From: Rossellomorea marisflavi
Lineage (GTDB): Bacteria; Bacillota; Bacilli; Bacillales; Bacillaceae_B
Reading direction: 5' to 3'
Length of the DNA stretch: 64,000 nucleotides
NCBI GenBank assembly: GCA_003667865.1
Contig: CP033051.1
Coordinates: 445,501 to 509,500 of the forward strand
Below the pieces are notes generated by a model. The model was given only the letters and a program-made list of their open reading frames with translations. It ran no database searches and had not been told where the DNA came from. Below, one piece after another: positions 8,765 through 16,877 of the stretch. A program made the position numbers and the translations under genes. Every line of letters begins with the position of its first letter. Positions within the stretch are counted from its first letter, which is position 1.

Positions 8765-9737
8765 CGTGTTTCACCTCCTGAAGCCAGCATTTTACGCGAT
8801 GTGTTCCATGTAATTCATATTCCTGTGGCGATTCAACTTTACAGCGATCTGTTGCAAAAGGACAACGCGGATGAAAACGACAGCCGTCAATTTGTTCATT
8901 TAAGTTGGGTAACGAACCCGGTATGGCTTCAAGCTCGAACGACGGATCATCAACATCAGGTACGGAACGAAGTAAGCCTTGTGTATACGGATGCTGAGGG
9001 TTATTAAAAATACTTTCAACATCGCCTTCCTCAACCTTTTCACCTGCATACATCACCATGACCTTATCCGCCACTTCGGCAACAACACCCATATCATGTG
9101 TAACCATGATGACTCCCATATTAAATTGATCCTTTAAATTTTGAATCAAGTCAAGAATTTGTGCTTGAATCGTTACATCAAGAGCGGTTGTTGGCTCATC
9201 CGCAATAAGGAGCTGTGGATGACAGGCTAGTGCGATCGCAATCATTACCCTTTGTCTCATTCCACCACTGAGCTCATGTGGATATTGGTTCATTCGCTTT
9301 TCTGGGTACGGAATGCCAACCTGCTTTAAAAGGTCAATTCCTTTTACCGTTGCTTCTCTTTTGGAGATTTTTTGGTGAAGCATTAACGGTTCACGAAGCT
9401 GATAACCAATTGTTAAAACTGGATTCAGTGCAGTCATCGGCTCTTGGAAAATCATTGAGATTTCTTTGCCGCGTACTTTACGAAGCTCCTCTTTTGAAAG
9501 CTTTGTTAAGTCACGGTCACGAAACTCAATTGAGCCTTCTTTAATGATCCCGTTGCTTGGAAGTAACCCCATGATTGATAACGATGTGATACTTTTTCCA
9601 CAGCCAGATTCACCAACGATACAAAGAGTCTCCCCTTTGTCTACTGAAAAAGAAATGCCCCGTACAGCTGAGAGTTCCCCCTCAGCCGTACGGAAAGCAG
9701 TATTTAAGTTTGTTACAGATAATAGATTGTTTGACAT
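8733..9737 (-). CDS. Oligopeptide ABC transporter ATP-binding protein, OppD type
   Basis: It contains GESGCGKS (Walker A), [19 protein letters not shown] (signature), [14 protein letters not shown] (Walker B) and the C-terminal [15 protein letters not shown] cysteine region typical of OppD/DppD. I take ATG 9737 ([11 protein letters not shown]), seven bases after the stop of the binding-protein gene and behind AGGGG. The frame stays open to 9791 but that part overlaps the binding-protein gene. It forms a heterodimeric motor with the next gene. Confidence 0.94.
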   Translation of the reverse strand: MSNNLLSVTNLNTAFRTAEGELSAVRGISFSVDKGETLCIVGESGCGKSITSLSIMGLLPSNGIIKEGSIEFRDRDLTKLSKEELRKVRGKEISMIFQEPMTALNPVLTIGYQLREPLMLHQKISKREATVKGIDLLKQVGIPYPEKRMNQYPHELSGGMRQRVMIAIALACHPQLLIADEPTTALDVTIQAQILDLIQNLKDQFNMGVIMVTHDMGVVAEVADKVMVMYAGEKVEEGDVESIFNNPQHPYTQGLLRSVPDVDDPSFELEAIPGSLPNLNEQIDGCRFHPRCPFATDRCKVESPQEYELHGTHRVKCWLQEVKHDANTRETVTT

Positions 9738-9744
9738 TGTACCC

Positions 9745-11304
9745 CTACTCTCTGGAAACGTTGTATAGTGACCATTGTCCTGTTGGGTCAATAAGTAGTC
9801 CTTTTACCGATTTATCATATGCAGCTGTTACAACTCCGTGGTTCATGACAATGATTGGAGCATCTTGAATAATTAACTCATTTGCTTCATTTAATTTTTG
9901 CTTGCGAACCTCTTGGTCTACATTTGTTCTAGACTCCTCTACAAGCTTATTGAATTCTGGGTTGTTATAAGCTGTACGGTTTGATGCTCCGATATTGTCT
10001 GAATGGAAGTTTGGATATAAAAGCTCACTTCCATCAGCAGTTGAGTTTGACCAGCCTAGGAATGTAATATCATATTGGCCATCTCTTGCTGCATCAAGGA
10101 ATGTTCCCCACTCCATTGTTTCGATTTGGACATTGATTCCTGCTTCTTTTAGTTGAGATTGAGCGATTTCAGCCATCATCATATATTGATCTCTATTCGC
10201 TACAAGCATCTTCAACTCAATATCGCCAAAACCATTCTTCTCAACAAGTTCTTTCGCTTTGTTAACGTCATAATCGTAACCTAGTGAATCTGCAGATTCT
10301 TCATAACCAAATACTTTTGGTCCAATCACACTGTTTCCTTTTACACCTAAACCGTTTAGCTTCGCAACGAATGCTTCACGATCGAGTGCATACCCGACTG
10401 CTTGGCGGAATTCTAGGTTATTCATAGGTTCTTTGGTCATATTAAAGCCAAGATAGTACACTGGCGTACCGGCATTCTTAATGACTTCTGCATTATTTAA
10501 TGATTCAATACGACCTAATTGCTCTGAAGGAATGGCGTCAATAAATTGAACTTCACCTGTTTGTAGCATTGAGATTGCTGTGTTTACTTCTGGTACTACT
10601 TTAAAAACAACCTTCTCTAACTTCGGCTCACCTTTCCAGTAATCCGCGTTTTTCTCAAGAACTAATTCAGCACCTTGTGTCCAGCTCACAAACTTGAATG
10701 GTCCTGTACCAACTGGTTCCTTCATTAAATCTTGTGCTTGATCTGCTTCAGGACTTACGATTGCAGAGTTTGTATGCGAAAGTGCAGCAAGCATTGCACC
10801 GTATGGATATTTCGTTTTGATTTCTACTGTATGTTCGTCAATAACATTTACGGAATCAACTGGCTCTAAAAGAGATGCACGTGGAGCCGCTGTTGCTGGG
10901 TCACGGAATTTATCAAATGTGTATTTTACTGCTTCTGCATTGAATGGTGTTCCGTCATGGAATGTCACGCCTTCTTTTAGCTTGATGACCCATGTTGTGT
11001 TGTCTGGTGCTTCATATGATTCTGCTAATTGAGGTTCGATTTCCATTGTGTCTGGGTTGCGTGTGAAAAGAGTTTCATAGATTTGTTCGATTGCCGCTGA
11101 TGATACGGAATCGTTTGTCATGATTGGTGATAGTCCGACGATGTCAGATGTTGATGAGTATGTGATTTCTTGAGGTACGTTGCTGTCTGAGCTTCCGCTG
11201 TCTCCACCGTTTTCGTTTGAACTAGAGCTTGAGCTGCTTGAGCCTGAACATCCTGCTGCTGCAAGAAGTAAGAGTACTAACATACTGGCTAACCACTTTT
11301 TCAC
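9745..11304 (-). CDS. Oligopeptide ABC transporter substrate-binding lipoprotein (SBP_bac_5)
   Basis: This lipoprotein of about 519 aa captures peptides outside the membrane. The GTG start at 11304 has AGGGGGATTTCAA upstream and gives [19 protein letters not shown], a short signal with lipobox AAGC. A serine-rich linker follows, and then the family 5 binding fold: [48 protein letters not shown] and [11 protein letters not shown]. It lies directly upstream of the two ATPase genes and downstream of the permeases, with repeat R3 in the gap. Coupling to gamma-glutamyltransferase suggests glutathione or gamma-glutamyl peptides, but that is an inference. Confidence 0.94.
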   Translation of the reverse strand: MKKWLASMLVLLLLAAAGCSGSSSSSSSSNENGGDSGSSDSNVPQEITYSSTSDIVGLSPIMTNDSVSSAAIEQIYETLFTRNPDTMEIEPQLAESYEAPDNTTWVIKLKEGVTFHDGTPFNAEAVKYTFDKFRDPATAAPRASLLEPVDSVNVIDEHTVEIKTKYPYGAMLAALSHTNSAIVSPEADQAQDLMKEPVGTGPFKFVSWTQGAELVLEKNADYWKGEPKLEKVVFKVVPEVNTAISMLQTGEVQFIDAIPSEQLGRIESLNNAEVIKNAGTPVYYLGFNMTKEPMNNLEFRQAVGYALDREAFVAKLNGLGVKGNSVIGPKVFGYEESADSLGYDYDVNKAKELVEKNGFGDIELKMLVANRDQYMMMAEIAQSQLKEAGINVQIETMEWGTFLDAARDGQYDITFLGWSNSTADGSELLYPNFHSDNIGASNRTAYNNPEFNKLVEESRTNVDQEVRKQKLNEANELIIQDAPIIVMNHGVVTAAYDKSVKGLLIDPTGQWSLYNVSRE

Positions 11305-11395
11305 TTGAAATCCCCCTTGGTTTTTTTGTCTCATTTATATCGGAGTTTTTTGCTCCGATTGGTCAACTACTTTTACAAGATTACTTGCTAACTTA

Positions 11396-11527
11396 GACCA
11401 TTGCTTTCCACTCCAGATGCTTGCTTTCCGCGGGGCGAGAGGTGAGCCTCCTCGGCGTTTCGCCTGCGGGGTCTCACCTTTCCCGCAATTCCCGCAGGAG
11501 TCAAGCATCTTCCGTTCCAAGCAACTC
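11396..11527. repeat. Structured repeat R3 (about 132 bp) inside the opp operon
   Basis: Copy 3 of the R family. The outer helix is AGATGCTTG / CAAGCATCT, changed on both sides relative to R1 (GGGTGCTTG / CAAGCACCC). The inner helix is GAGGTGAG / CTCACCTT. It separates the permease genes from the binding-protein gene, where it could reduce read-through or set transcript ends. Confidence 0.85.
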
Positions 11528-11620
11528 TGTGCTGAACATCTGAGTATCTAAGTAAACACTTTTGGCATCTATTTTTAGAAACCAAAGCATTCGTGCAAAG
11601 CTTGTAAAAGTAGTGTCACG

Positions 11621-12529
11621 CTATTGGTTTAGGTTCATGTTTGGGTCTAGTGCGTCTCGTAGGCCGTCTCCTACTACGTTGAAGGCGAATACGATTAGCA
11701 TGATGGCTATTCCTGGTACAATGGTCATGTGAGGTGCTGTCCACATGAAGTTTTGGCCTTGTGCGATCATGGCTCCCCATTCTGGTGTAGGTGGTTGTGC
11801 TCCTAAGCCTAGGTAACTTAAGGCTGATGTTGATAGGATTGCTGTTGCCATTCTCATTGTTGCGAATACGATGATCGGTGCCATACAGTTTGGTAAAATG
11901 TGCTTTACTAAGATTCGAAGGTCACTCGCTCCTAGTGAGCGCATTGCTTGGATGTACTCCTGTTTTTTTACCGAGAGTACGGAACCACGAACGATTCGGG
12001 CACAGGATGGAATTGACCAAATACTGATGGCGATTGCCACATTTACTAGGCTTGTTCCAAGGATTGCAATGATTAACATTGCTAGTAGAATGCCTGGGAA
12101 TGCAAACAATAAATCTACTAATCTCATAAGAATTCCATCTAGTCTACGGTAGTAGCCAGCTGCTAGGCCTAGAGTGACTCCTCCAATTAATCCTAAGCTT
12201 ACTGCTAAAAGACCGACTGCTAGTGAAATTCTCGCCCCATAAACAATTCGACTCCAAATGTCTCTTCCATAGTTATCTGTTCCAAGCCAATGTCCTTCTG
12301 AAAAAACAGGTAGCTCAGAATCTGTCAGCACTTGGTCGAGTGGATCATGCGTTGCAATCCATGGCGCGGTAAGTGCGATAAACAGCTGTGCTGCTATGAT
12401 GATGAGACCGATAACAGCCAGTTTGTTTTTGATTAGTCGTTTAAACGTAGTAAGTAGAAACTTTTCTTTTTTCTTTTTGACTTGAACGTGCTGGACGTCT
12501 TCTGATGTTACGATTTCTGCTGACATCAT
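11621..12529 (-). CDS. Oligopeptide ABC transporter permease, OppC/DppC type
   Basis: This 302-aa inner-membrane permease has an N-terminal cytoplasmic stretch, a first hydrophobic helix (LAVIGLIIIAAQLFIALTAPWIA), the LGTDNYGRDIWSRIVYGARISL motif typical of DppC proteins and the coupling loop EYIQAMRSLGASDLRILVKHILPN. About six membrane segments are visible. Start ATG ATG (12529/12526) follows GGGGGAG. It follows the OppB-type gene by 21 bases and forms the channel with it. Confidence 0.94.
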   Translation of the reverse strand: MMSAEIVTSEDVQHVQVKKKKEKFLLTTFKRLIKNKLAVIGLIIIAAQLFIALTAPWIATHDPLDQVLTDSELPVFSEGHWLGTDNYGRDIWSRIVYGARISLAVGLLAVSLGLIGGVTLGLAAGYYRRLDGILMRLVDLLFAFPGILLAMLIIAILGTSLVNVAIAISIWSIPSCARIVRGSVLSVKKQEYIQAMRSLGASDLRILVKHILPNCMAPIIVFATMRMATAILSTSALSYLGLGAQPPTPEWGAMIAQGQNFMWTAPHMTIVPGIAIMLIVFAFNVVGDGLRDALDPNMNLNQ

Positions 12530-12550
12530 GTACTCCCCCTTTCCTAGTCA

Positions 12551-13492
12551 TTAATCGTAGCTAATTCGTGGATCGATAAATACATAGACAATGTCAACAA
12601 TCAGGTTTACAAGAACAAATAATGAAGCAACTAAAAGTACGGAACCTTGAACCATCGGGAAGTCCCTTGCTGCAATCGCATCAATCATTAGTCGCCCAAC
12701 TCCATTAATCGCAAAAACCTGCTCGGTAATAATCGTCCCACCTAGTAAGAATCCAAAATTAAGACCGATAACCGTAATGACTGGAATCATTGAATTTTTC
12801 AGGGCATGAATCCAGATAACAGAACGTTCTTTTACACCTTTTGATCGAGCTGTTCTTATGTAGTCTGCTCGGATGACCTCTAGCATTGATGATCGGCTCA
12901 TTCTTGCGATCATTGCCGCTGAACCCGTACCGAGTGTAATTGCCGGAAGGATGAGTTGCTTCATTCCTTCAACTGTCCAAAACGGAGCATCTAAGCCACC
13001 AACCGGAAGAATCTGTAGGTTAACAGCAAACACGAGGATAAGGATCGTTCCTAGCCAGAAGTTCGGAATGGATATCCCACCAAGTGCGAACACCGTACTT
13101 GTAACATCGAGCCAGGAATTTTGTTTCAATGCTGAAATAATTCCGGCGATCACTCCAATTACAACCGCAACAACCATACTGGCTATCGCTAGATTTAACG
13201 TGTTTGGGAAACGAATGGCAATTGCTTCTGATACAGATTGCTTTGTTTGATAGGAGTAACCAAAATCTCCTTGTACCACATTTTTTAAGTAGTCCCAATA
13301 TTGAACGAGAAATGGCTTGTTAAGACCTAGGTTATCTCGGATGGCTGCAATATCAGATTCTGATGCTGTTGGTCCGCCAATGATGGAAGCGGGATCTCCT
13401 GGAGCAAGATGCATGCTACCGAATACTAGAAATGAGATTCCCAGTAGAAGTAGTAATAATTGAATAATTCTTCGACCTATAAGTGCGATCAT
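12551..13492 (-). CDS. Oligopeptide ABC transporter permease, OppB/DppB type
   Basis: The 313-aa permease has the family N-terminus IIQLLLLLLGISFLVFGSMHLAPGDPA, the loop DYIRTARSKGVKERSVIWIHALKNSMIP (coupling helix) and a C-terminal VNLIVDIVYVFIDPRI. Six membrane segments are expected. It is the first gene of the operon oppB-C-A-D-F-ggt-chr-chr. The start ATG has GGTGAAG upstream. A 38-bp inverted repeat 70 bases upstream is a candidate operator. Confidence 0.94.
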   Translation of the reverse strand: MIALIGRRIIQLLLLLLGISFLVFGSMHLAPGDPASIIGGPTASESDIAAIRDNLGLNKPFLVQYWDYLKNVVQGDFGYSYQTKQSVSEAIAIRFPNTLNLAIASMVVAVVIGVIAGIISALKQNSWLDVTSTVFALGGISIPNFWLGTILILVFAVNLQILPVGGLDAPFWTVEGMKQLILPAITLGTGSAAMIARMSRSSMLEVIRADYIRTARSKGVKERSVIWIHALKNSMIPVITVIGLNFGFLLGGTIITEQVFAINGVGRLMIDAIAARDFPMVQGSVLLVASLFVLVNLIVDIVYVFIDPRISYD

Positions 13493-13560
13493 GTCTTCAC
13501 CTACCCCCTCTTAATGAAAACGTTTAATTTTCTTTAGTAGTATTTTCGCGTACAATCCTA

Positions 13561-13598
13561 CGTTTGTTAATCATTTTTATATTTTTGGTTAACAAACG
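13561..13598. promoter_or_regulatory. Inverted repeat upstream of the opp operon, candidate operator
   Basis: Perfect 10-bp arms CGTTTGTTAA (13561-13570) and TTAACAAACG (13589-13598) with an AT-rich 18-bp centre lie 69 bp before oppB. The Lrp/AsnC-type regulator encoded next door is the obvious candidate ligand; this is inferred from position and symmetry only. Confidence 0.45.
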
Positions 13599-13771
13599 GA
13601 ATCGATTTGATGTTATTGACGATTATAAATGAATAGTCAGAATATTTCCAGTCTTTTTTGTTTAAATATTTAAAAAACTTATAAATAGTTTATTTTAGTG
13701 TATAAATATAAATTAGTAGTCATAATTTAGGGTTTGGTGAATAGGATTAGTAGATTTGATTTCTTCAAAAG

Positions 13772-13926
13772 GGCCGTTGCTTTCCACTCCAGTTGCTTGC
13801 TTTCCGCGGGTGGGAGTGAGCCTCCTCGCTTCGCTGTGGGGTTCCGTTCCAGTGGGTACGGAACCTTGGTCTCACTATTCCCGCTATTTCCCGATGGAGT
13901 CAAGCACCTTCCGTTACAAACAACTC
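13772..13926. repeat. Structured repeat R4 (about 155 bp, expanded form)
   Basis: Copy 4 of the R family lies in the 600-bp gap between opp and the Lrp-type gene. It keeps CTTTCCGCGGG, GAGTGAGCCTCCTCG, GTCTCACTATTCCCGC and GAGTCAAGCACCTTCCG, but its apical part is replaced by a longer arm with an extra palindrome (GGTTCCGT ... ACGGAACC). Confidence 0.8.
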
Positions 13927-14009
13927 TGTAGTTATTCCAAGAAATTGTTATACACTGTTGGTAGAATAACTCTTTTTTTATCTTGAAAGCTAACAACAAA
14001 TAAACAAAT

Positions 14010-14042
14010 AAAAAAGACCATTAGCTAACTTTGCTAATCGTC
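14010..14042 (-). terminator. Terminator of the Lrp/AsnC-type gene
   Basis: On the minus strand GACGATTAGC and GCTAATGGTC pair (one mismatch) around AAAGTTA, followed by TTTTTT. Confidence 0.75.
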
Positions 14043-14093
14043 TGGTTCTGTTGACTAATATAATGATCACTTTTAATTAGTTTACAAAGGGTG

Positions 14094-14543
14094 TTATAGT
14101 TTGAGGCCGTTTCTGCTTTTGAATCTTCTTAGTAGGATGTGGCTTTCTACTCGGGTGATACCTTCTAGGGAGTAGAGTTCGTTGTTGATGAATTTTTCTA
14201 GTGCGATAAAGTCGTCTACGAGGACGTGCATATGTAAGGTGCTTGGGCCTGTCATTTGGTAGCAGCTTGCTACACTGGGGTTGTCTGCTAGGTTTTGGGC
14301 TACTTCTACTAGATAGGCTGGTTCGCAGTCTACTTCGAAGAAAGCGGATACACCTTTGCCCACTTTTTCTGAATTAATCACTACACTGAATCGTTCAATG
14401 ACGCCGCCTTCGATAAGCTGGTTAACTCGTTCTCTGACGGATACTCTTGAAAGATTGAGCTCTTTTCCAATGTCCACATAGGAGGCTCTGCCATTTTCCG
14501 TGAGCAGTTGTAGGATTCTTCGATCGATGTCATCAATCTTCAT
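14094..14543 (-). CDS. Lrp/AsnC family transcriptional regulator (YwrC-like)
   Basis: At 149 aa it is a typical one-domain-pair regulator. The N-terminal winged helix-turn-helix is IDDIDRRILQLLTENGRASYVDIGKELNLSRVSVRERVNQLIEGGVI. The C-terminal RAM (ligand-binding) domain includes YQMTGPSTLHMHVLVDDF. Lrp-type proteins form octamers and respond to amino acids. It stands directly upstream of the opp-ggt-chr operon on the same strand. B. subtilis has the same association (ywrC beside ywrA, ywrB and ywrD), so control of that operon is the best guess. Confidence 0.9.
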   Translation of the reverse strand: MKIDDIDRRILQLLTENGRASYVDIGKELNLSRVSVRERVNQLIEGGVIERFSVVINSEKVGKGVSAFFEVDCEPAYLVEVAQNLADNPSVASCYQMTGPSTLHMHVLVDDFIALEKFINNELYSLEGITRVESHILLRRFKSRNGLKL

Positions 14544-14659
14544 TCATTTCTACACCACGCTTCTGATTTTTTTACTAAGTTTATTATAACGATGTTCTTT
14601 TTAGTAAGGAAGTATTTGTTAATGAGTAACTAATTCTAAAGGCTCATCGATTACATGCA

Positions 14660-14729
14660 AAGGGTCTGTCCCTCTGCTGGAATCTAGGGATATACTTAAT
14701 CCCAAAATTACAGTTGGTGACAGACCCTT
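14660..14729. repeat. Inverted repeat between hpf and the Lrp-type gene
   Basis: Arms AAGGGTCTGTC (14660-14670) and GACAGACCCTT (14719-14729) match perfectly across 48 bases. It lies 32 bases after the hpf stop and may act as its terminator, although no clear T-run follows. The arm resembles the GGGACTGTCCC terminator after flgL. Confidence 0.5.
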
Positions 14730-14760
14730 AAGCAATAATCTCTAGTATTTGAAGATTTTA

Positions 14761-15321
14761 TTAAGTCGCTTCAATTAACCCATATTTCCCATCTCTACGT
14801 TTGTAGACGATATTTGTACTGTTTGTTTCTGCATCTGTAAAGATGAAGAAGTTATGTCCAAGTAGGTCCATTTGAAGAATCGCTTCTTCACTATCCATCG
14901 GTTTTAAGTTGAAGCGTTTTTTACGAACTACTTCGTGATCGTCTTCGTCAATAGGTGGTGCAGTCGCTTCAGTTAGTCCTTCAATAGCTGCAAAGTATTC
15001 TTTCGGGCTCCCTTTATCACGCATTTTGCGGTTTACTTTTGTTTTATGTTTACGGATTTGGCGCTCTAATTTATCGATAATTAAGTCAATACCGGCATAC
15101 ATATCATCATGACGTTCCTCAGCTCGTAGAACTAAGTTAGGCATTGGGATCGTTACCTCTACCTTCGTCTTTTTGTCCGGATATACCTTTAGGTTTACAT
15201 TAACATTTGCATCAGGAGTTTCATTGAAATAACGCTCTAGCTTCCCAATCTTATTCTCCACGTGCTCTCGAATTGCTGGGGTTACCTCAATGTTCTCGCC
15301 TCGAATGTTGTAGTTCAACAT
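14761..15321 (-). CDS. hpf: Ribosome hibernation promoting factor, long form
   Basis: The 186-aa protein (B. subtilis YvyD/HPF type) has the sigma-54 modulation/S30AE N-terminal domain (MLNYNIRGENIEVTPAIREHVENKIGKLERYF, residues 1-100). The long-form C-terminal dimerisation domain contains KRFNLKPMDSEEAILQMDLLGHNFFIFTDAETN. It pairs 70S ribosomes into inactive 100S dimers during slow growth. A sigma-B-type promoter lies 44 bases upstream. In B. subtilis secA and prfB follow; here the next gene is an Lrp-type regulator, so this junction has been rearranged or carries an insertion. Confidence 0.96.
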   Translation of the reverse strand: MLNYNIRGENIEVTPAIREHVENKIGKLERYFNETPDANVNVNLKVYPDKKTKVEVTIPMPNLVLRAEERHDDMYAGIDLIIDKLERQIRKHKTKVNRKMRDKGSPKEYFAAIEGLTEATAPPIDEDDHEVVRKKRFNLKPMDSEEAILQMDLLGHNFFIFTDAETNSTNIVYKRRDGKYGLIEAT

Positions 15322-15364
15322 GTAAACTCCTCCTTTAAATTAGGGCTTGTCTATATAATTCTAC

Positions 15365-15390
15365 ATACCCTTTAAAAATCCTCCTCAAAC
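15365..15390 (-). promoter_or_regulatory. Sigma-B-type promoter of hpf
   Basis: On the minus strand GTTTGA (15390-15385) and GGGTAT (15370-15365) are separated by 14 bases, close to the sigma-B consensus GTTTAA-N12-15-GGGTAT. B. subtilis hpf is known to be part of the general stress response, which supports the call. Confidence 0.75.
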
Positions 15391-15646
15391 ATTCAAAATA
15401 TTTTGTCAATTATTCTGAAATTTTTTAAATTTGGATTTTTCCGGGTTGTTAGAGGTGTAATGAGATCCTTAGATGGTTTAAGAATGTCAGGGTGTTATGT
15501 ACATCATATGTTCTAGATGCTTTCAACATTCTTGTTTCTCATTACACTTTTATTATCTCACTATAATGGGTGTGGTAAACGTTTAAATTTTGGAGGGATT
15601 GTGAATAGTTTGTGGTTATTTTGTGAAAAAGAATGATATAAAAATA
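15391..15646. other. Intergenic stretch upstream of hpf, nothing assigned
   Basis: About 255 bases of AT-rich sequence lie between the sigma-B promoter of hpf and the terminator of the fli operon. I see no open frame of interest. The stretch GGATTTTTCCGGGTTG near 15435 is the only notable local feature. Confidence 0.4.
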
Positions 15647-15670
15647 CCTTGATGCTACTCTACACCAAGG
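15647..15670 (-). terminator. Terminator of the flaG-fliD-fliS-fliT operon
   Basis: On the minus strand CCTTGGTG and CATCAAGG form an 8-bp stem (one G-U) with an 8-base loop, followed by TATTTTTAT. Confidence 0.75.
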
Positions 15671-15676
15671 CATGTA

Positions 15677-16030
15677 TTATTGTTGTAACAATGGATTTAT
15701 TTCCTTTTGTATTTTTTGACTCCAGGAAGTAAAAGCAGGATATAGTTCTTTCGTAACAACGTCCTCTTTAAAATTTTGATTATCTAATTGACCTTCTAAT
15801 TTTGAAGTGTGATTAATAACTTCATTGAAAGAATCAACCTTGTCTTGGATATCTGCATTCTCAGTAAATAAATCGTTAAGAATAAGATTTGTTTCTGCAA
15901 CTTGACCTAATGCCATAAAAACATCAGAGAGCACTGTATCGCCTTCTGTTTTGCTATAATCTTGAAAGCTCCTAACGACATATTGAAGAGCTTCTTCAAT
16001 CGTTTGAATCACGCCTACGTATTGTTGCAT
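15677..16030 (-). CDS. Hypothetical protein at the end of the flagellar filament-cap operon
   Basis: This is an unrecognised helical, acidic protein of at least 117 aa without a signal peptide. ATG 16030 is the first ordinary start but has no ribosome binding site. The frame stays open to the fliT stop and adds residues GDPLTQAIKLDNTQFEF, and an AGGTGAT sits at 16082-16076 overlapping that stop. Translation may therefore begin at CTG 16072 (131 aa) or another rare start. It is the last gene before the operon terminator, so a role in the flagellum, perhaps as a chaperone-like helical protein, is suggested only by position. Confidence 0.65.
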   Translation of the reverse strand: MQQYVGVIQTIEEALQYVVRSFQDYSKTEGDTVLSDVFMALGQVAETNLILNDLFTENADIQDKVDSFNEVINHTSKLEGQLDNQNFKEDVVTKELYPAFTSWSQKIQKEINPLLQQ

Positions 16031-16080
16031 AAATTCGAATTGTGTATTGTCTAATTTTATTGCTTGTGTCAGAGGATCAC

Positions 16081-16428
16081 CTATTTCTTTTTATCATAGA
16101 ACATACCGTCAAATTGCAACGATTCATACGGATTGGTATATTTTTTTACTCCGGATTTCTTTTTATTCAAATTGTTCATATCTCGTTTAATTTCTACTTG
16201 GACAAGGTTCATCTTAGTATCAATCACTTGGTTAAGCTTCATGATCTCTTTTCCAAGCTCCATCTCAGCTTCTGAAAACGGATGCTGAATATGAGAGAAA
16301 AGCTGTTGACGCTCTTCCATGAGGACTTCAACAGCTTCAATCTTCTCATCACGATTAGACTCAGTCATTTCATTAAGAGTCTGTAACAGCTTTTTGGTAA
16401 TGTCGAAACATTGCTGAACAAAATCCAT
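16081..16428 (-). CDS. fliT: Flagellar export chaperone FliT
   Basis: This is a helical protein of about 115 aa in the FliT position after FliS. ATG 16428 (MDFVQQCFDITKKLLQ) overlaps the FliS stop as TAATG; the frame extends upstream only inside fliS. Regularly spaced heptads and the charged C-terminal tail fit a small chaperone. FliT binds the filament cap protein FliD and export components before secretion. Sequence conservation in this family is low, so the call leans on synteny. Confidence 0.82.
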   Translation of the reverse strand: MDFVQQCFDITKKLLQTLNEMTESNRDEKIEAVEVLMEERQQLFSHIQHPFSEAEMELGKEIMKLNQVIDTKMNLVQVEIKRDMNNLNKKKSGVKKYTNPYESLQFDGMFYDKKK

Positions 16429-16832
16429 TATGCTTGACCACCTAATCCAGCATGTTGTTTTTGACGATTCGTTTGTATCACTTGCTTCCACGTATCACGG
16501 AACTCAGTGACCAATCCTTCCACTTCATCAAGAATTGCAGAATCATTTTTAATGTTCGCATCCATTAGTCGACGATTCATATAATCATAGAGATGTAACA
16601 TATTTTTAGATACTTCAAGATCTGTATTTAAAGTTACCATTAACTCGGAAATGATGTTTTGTGCTTTTTGAATATTTGTATTCTTCACTTCTACATTTTT
16701 ATCTGTAATTGCTCTCTTCGCAATATGAATAAATTTTAAACATCCGTTATATAACATTAATGTAAGCTCACCTGGAGAAGCAGTGCTTACAGAATTATTT
16801 CGGTAGGTTTGATATGGATTGTTAAGTGCCAT
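16428..16832 (-). CDS. fliS: Flagellin export chaperone FliS
   Basis: The 134-aa protein opens with the family signature NPYQTYRNNSVSTASPGELTLMLYNGCLKFI. It then has the four-helix layout ending in YMNRRLMDANIKNDSAILDEVEGLVTEFRDTWKQV. FliS binds the C-terminus of flagellin (hag, 24705-25517) and stops premature polymerisation. In B. subtilis FliS also affects release of FliW. It lies between fliD and fliT in one operon. Confidence 0.96.
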   Translation of the reverse strand: MALNNPYQTYRNNSVSTASPGELTLMLYNGCLKFIHIAKRAITDKNVEVKNTNIQKAQNIISELMVTLNTDLEVSKNMLHLYDYMNRRLMDANIKNDSAILDEVEGLVTEFRDTWKQVIQTNRQKQHAGLGGQA

Positions 16833-16877
16833 GTCTACACTCCCTTAAAAAGTTTGTATTCAAAATTTAATAATGAC

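Noticed and set aside
11335-11585. Short open frames of 61-65 codons on the minus strand upstream of the binding-protein gene
   Set aside because: They run through structured repeat R3, and the same sequence recurs at four other sites in different frames.
13727-13999. Open frames of 65-90 codons between opp and the Lrp-type gene
   Set aside because: They are produced by the GC-rich repeat R4, with no ribosome binding site or protein-like conservation.
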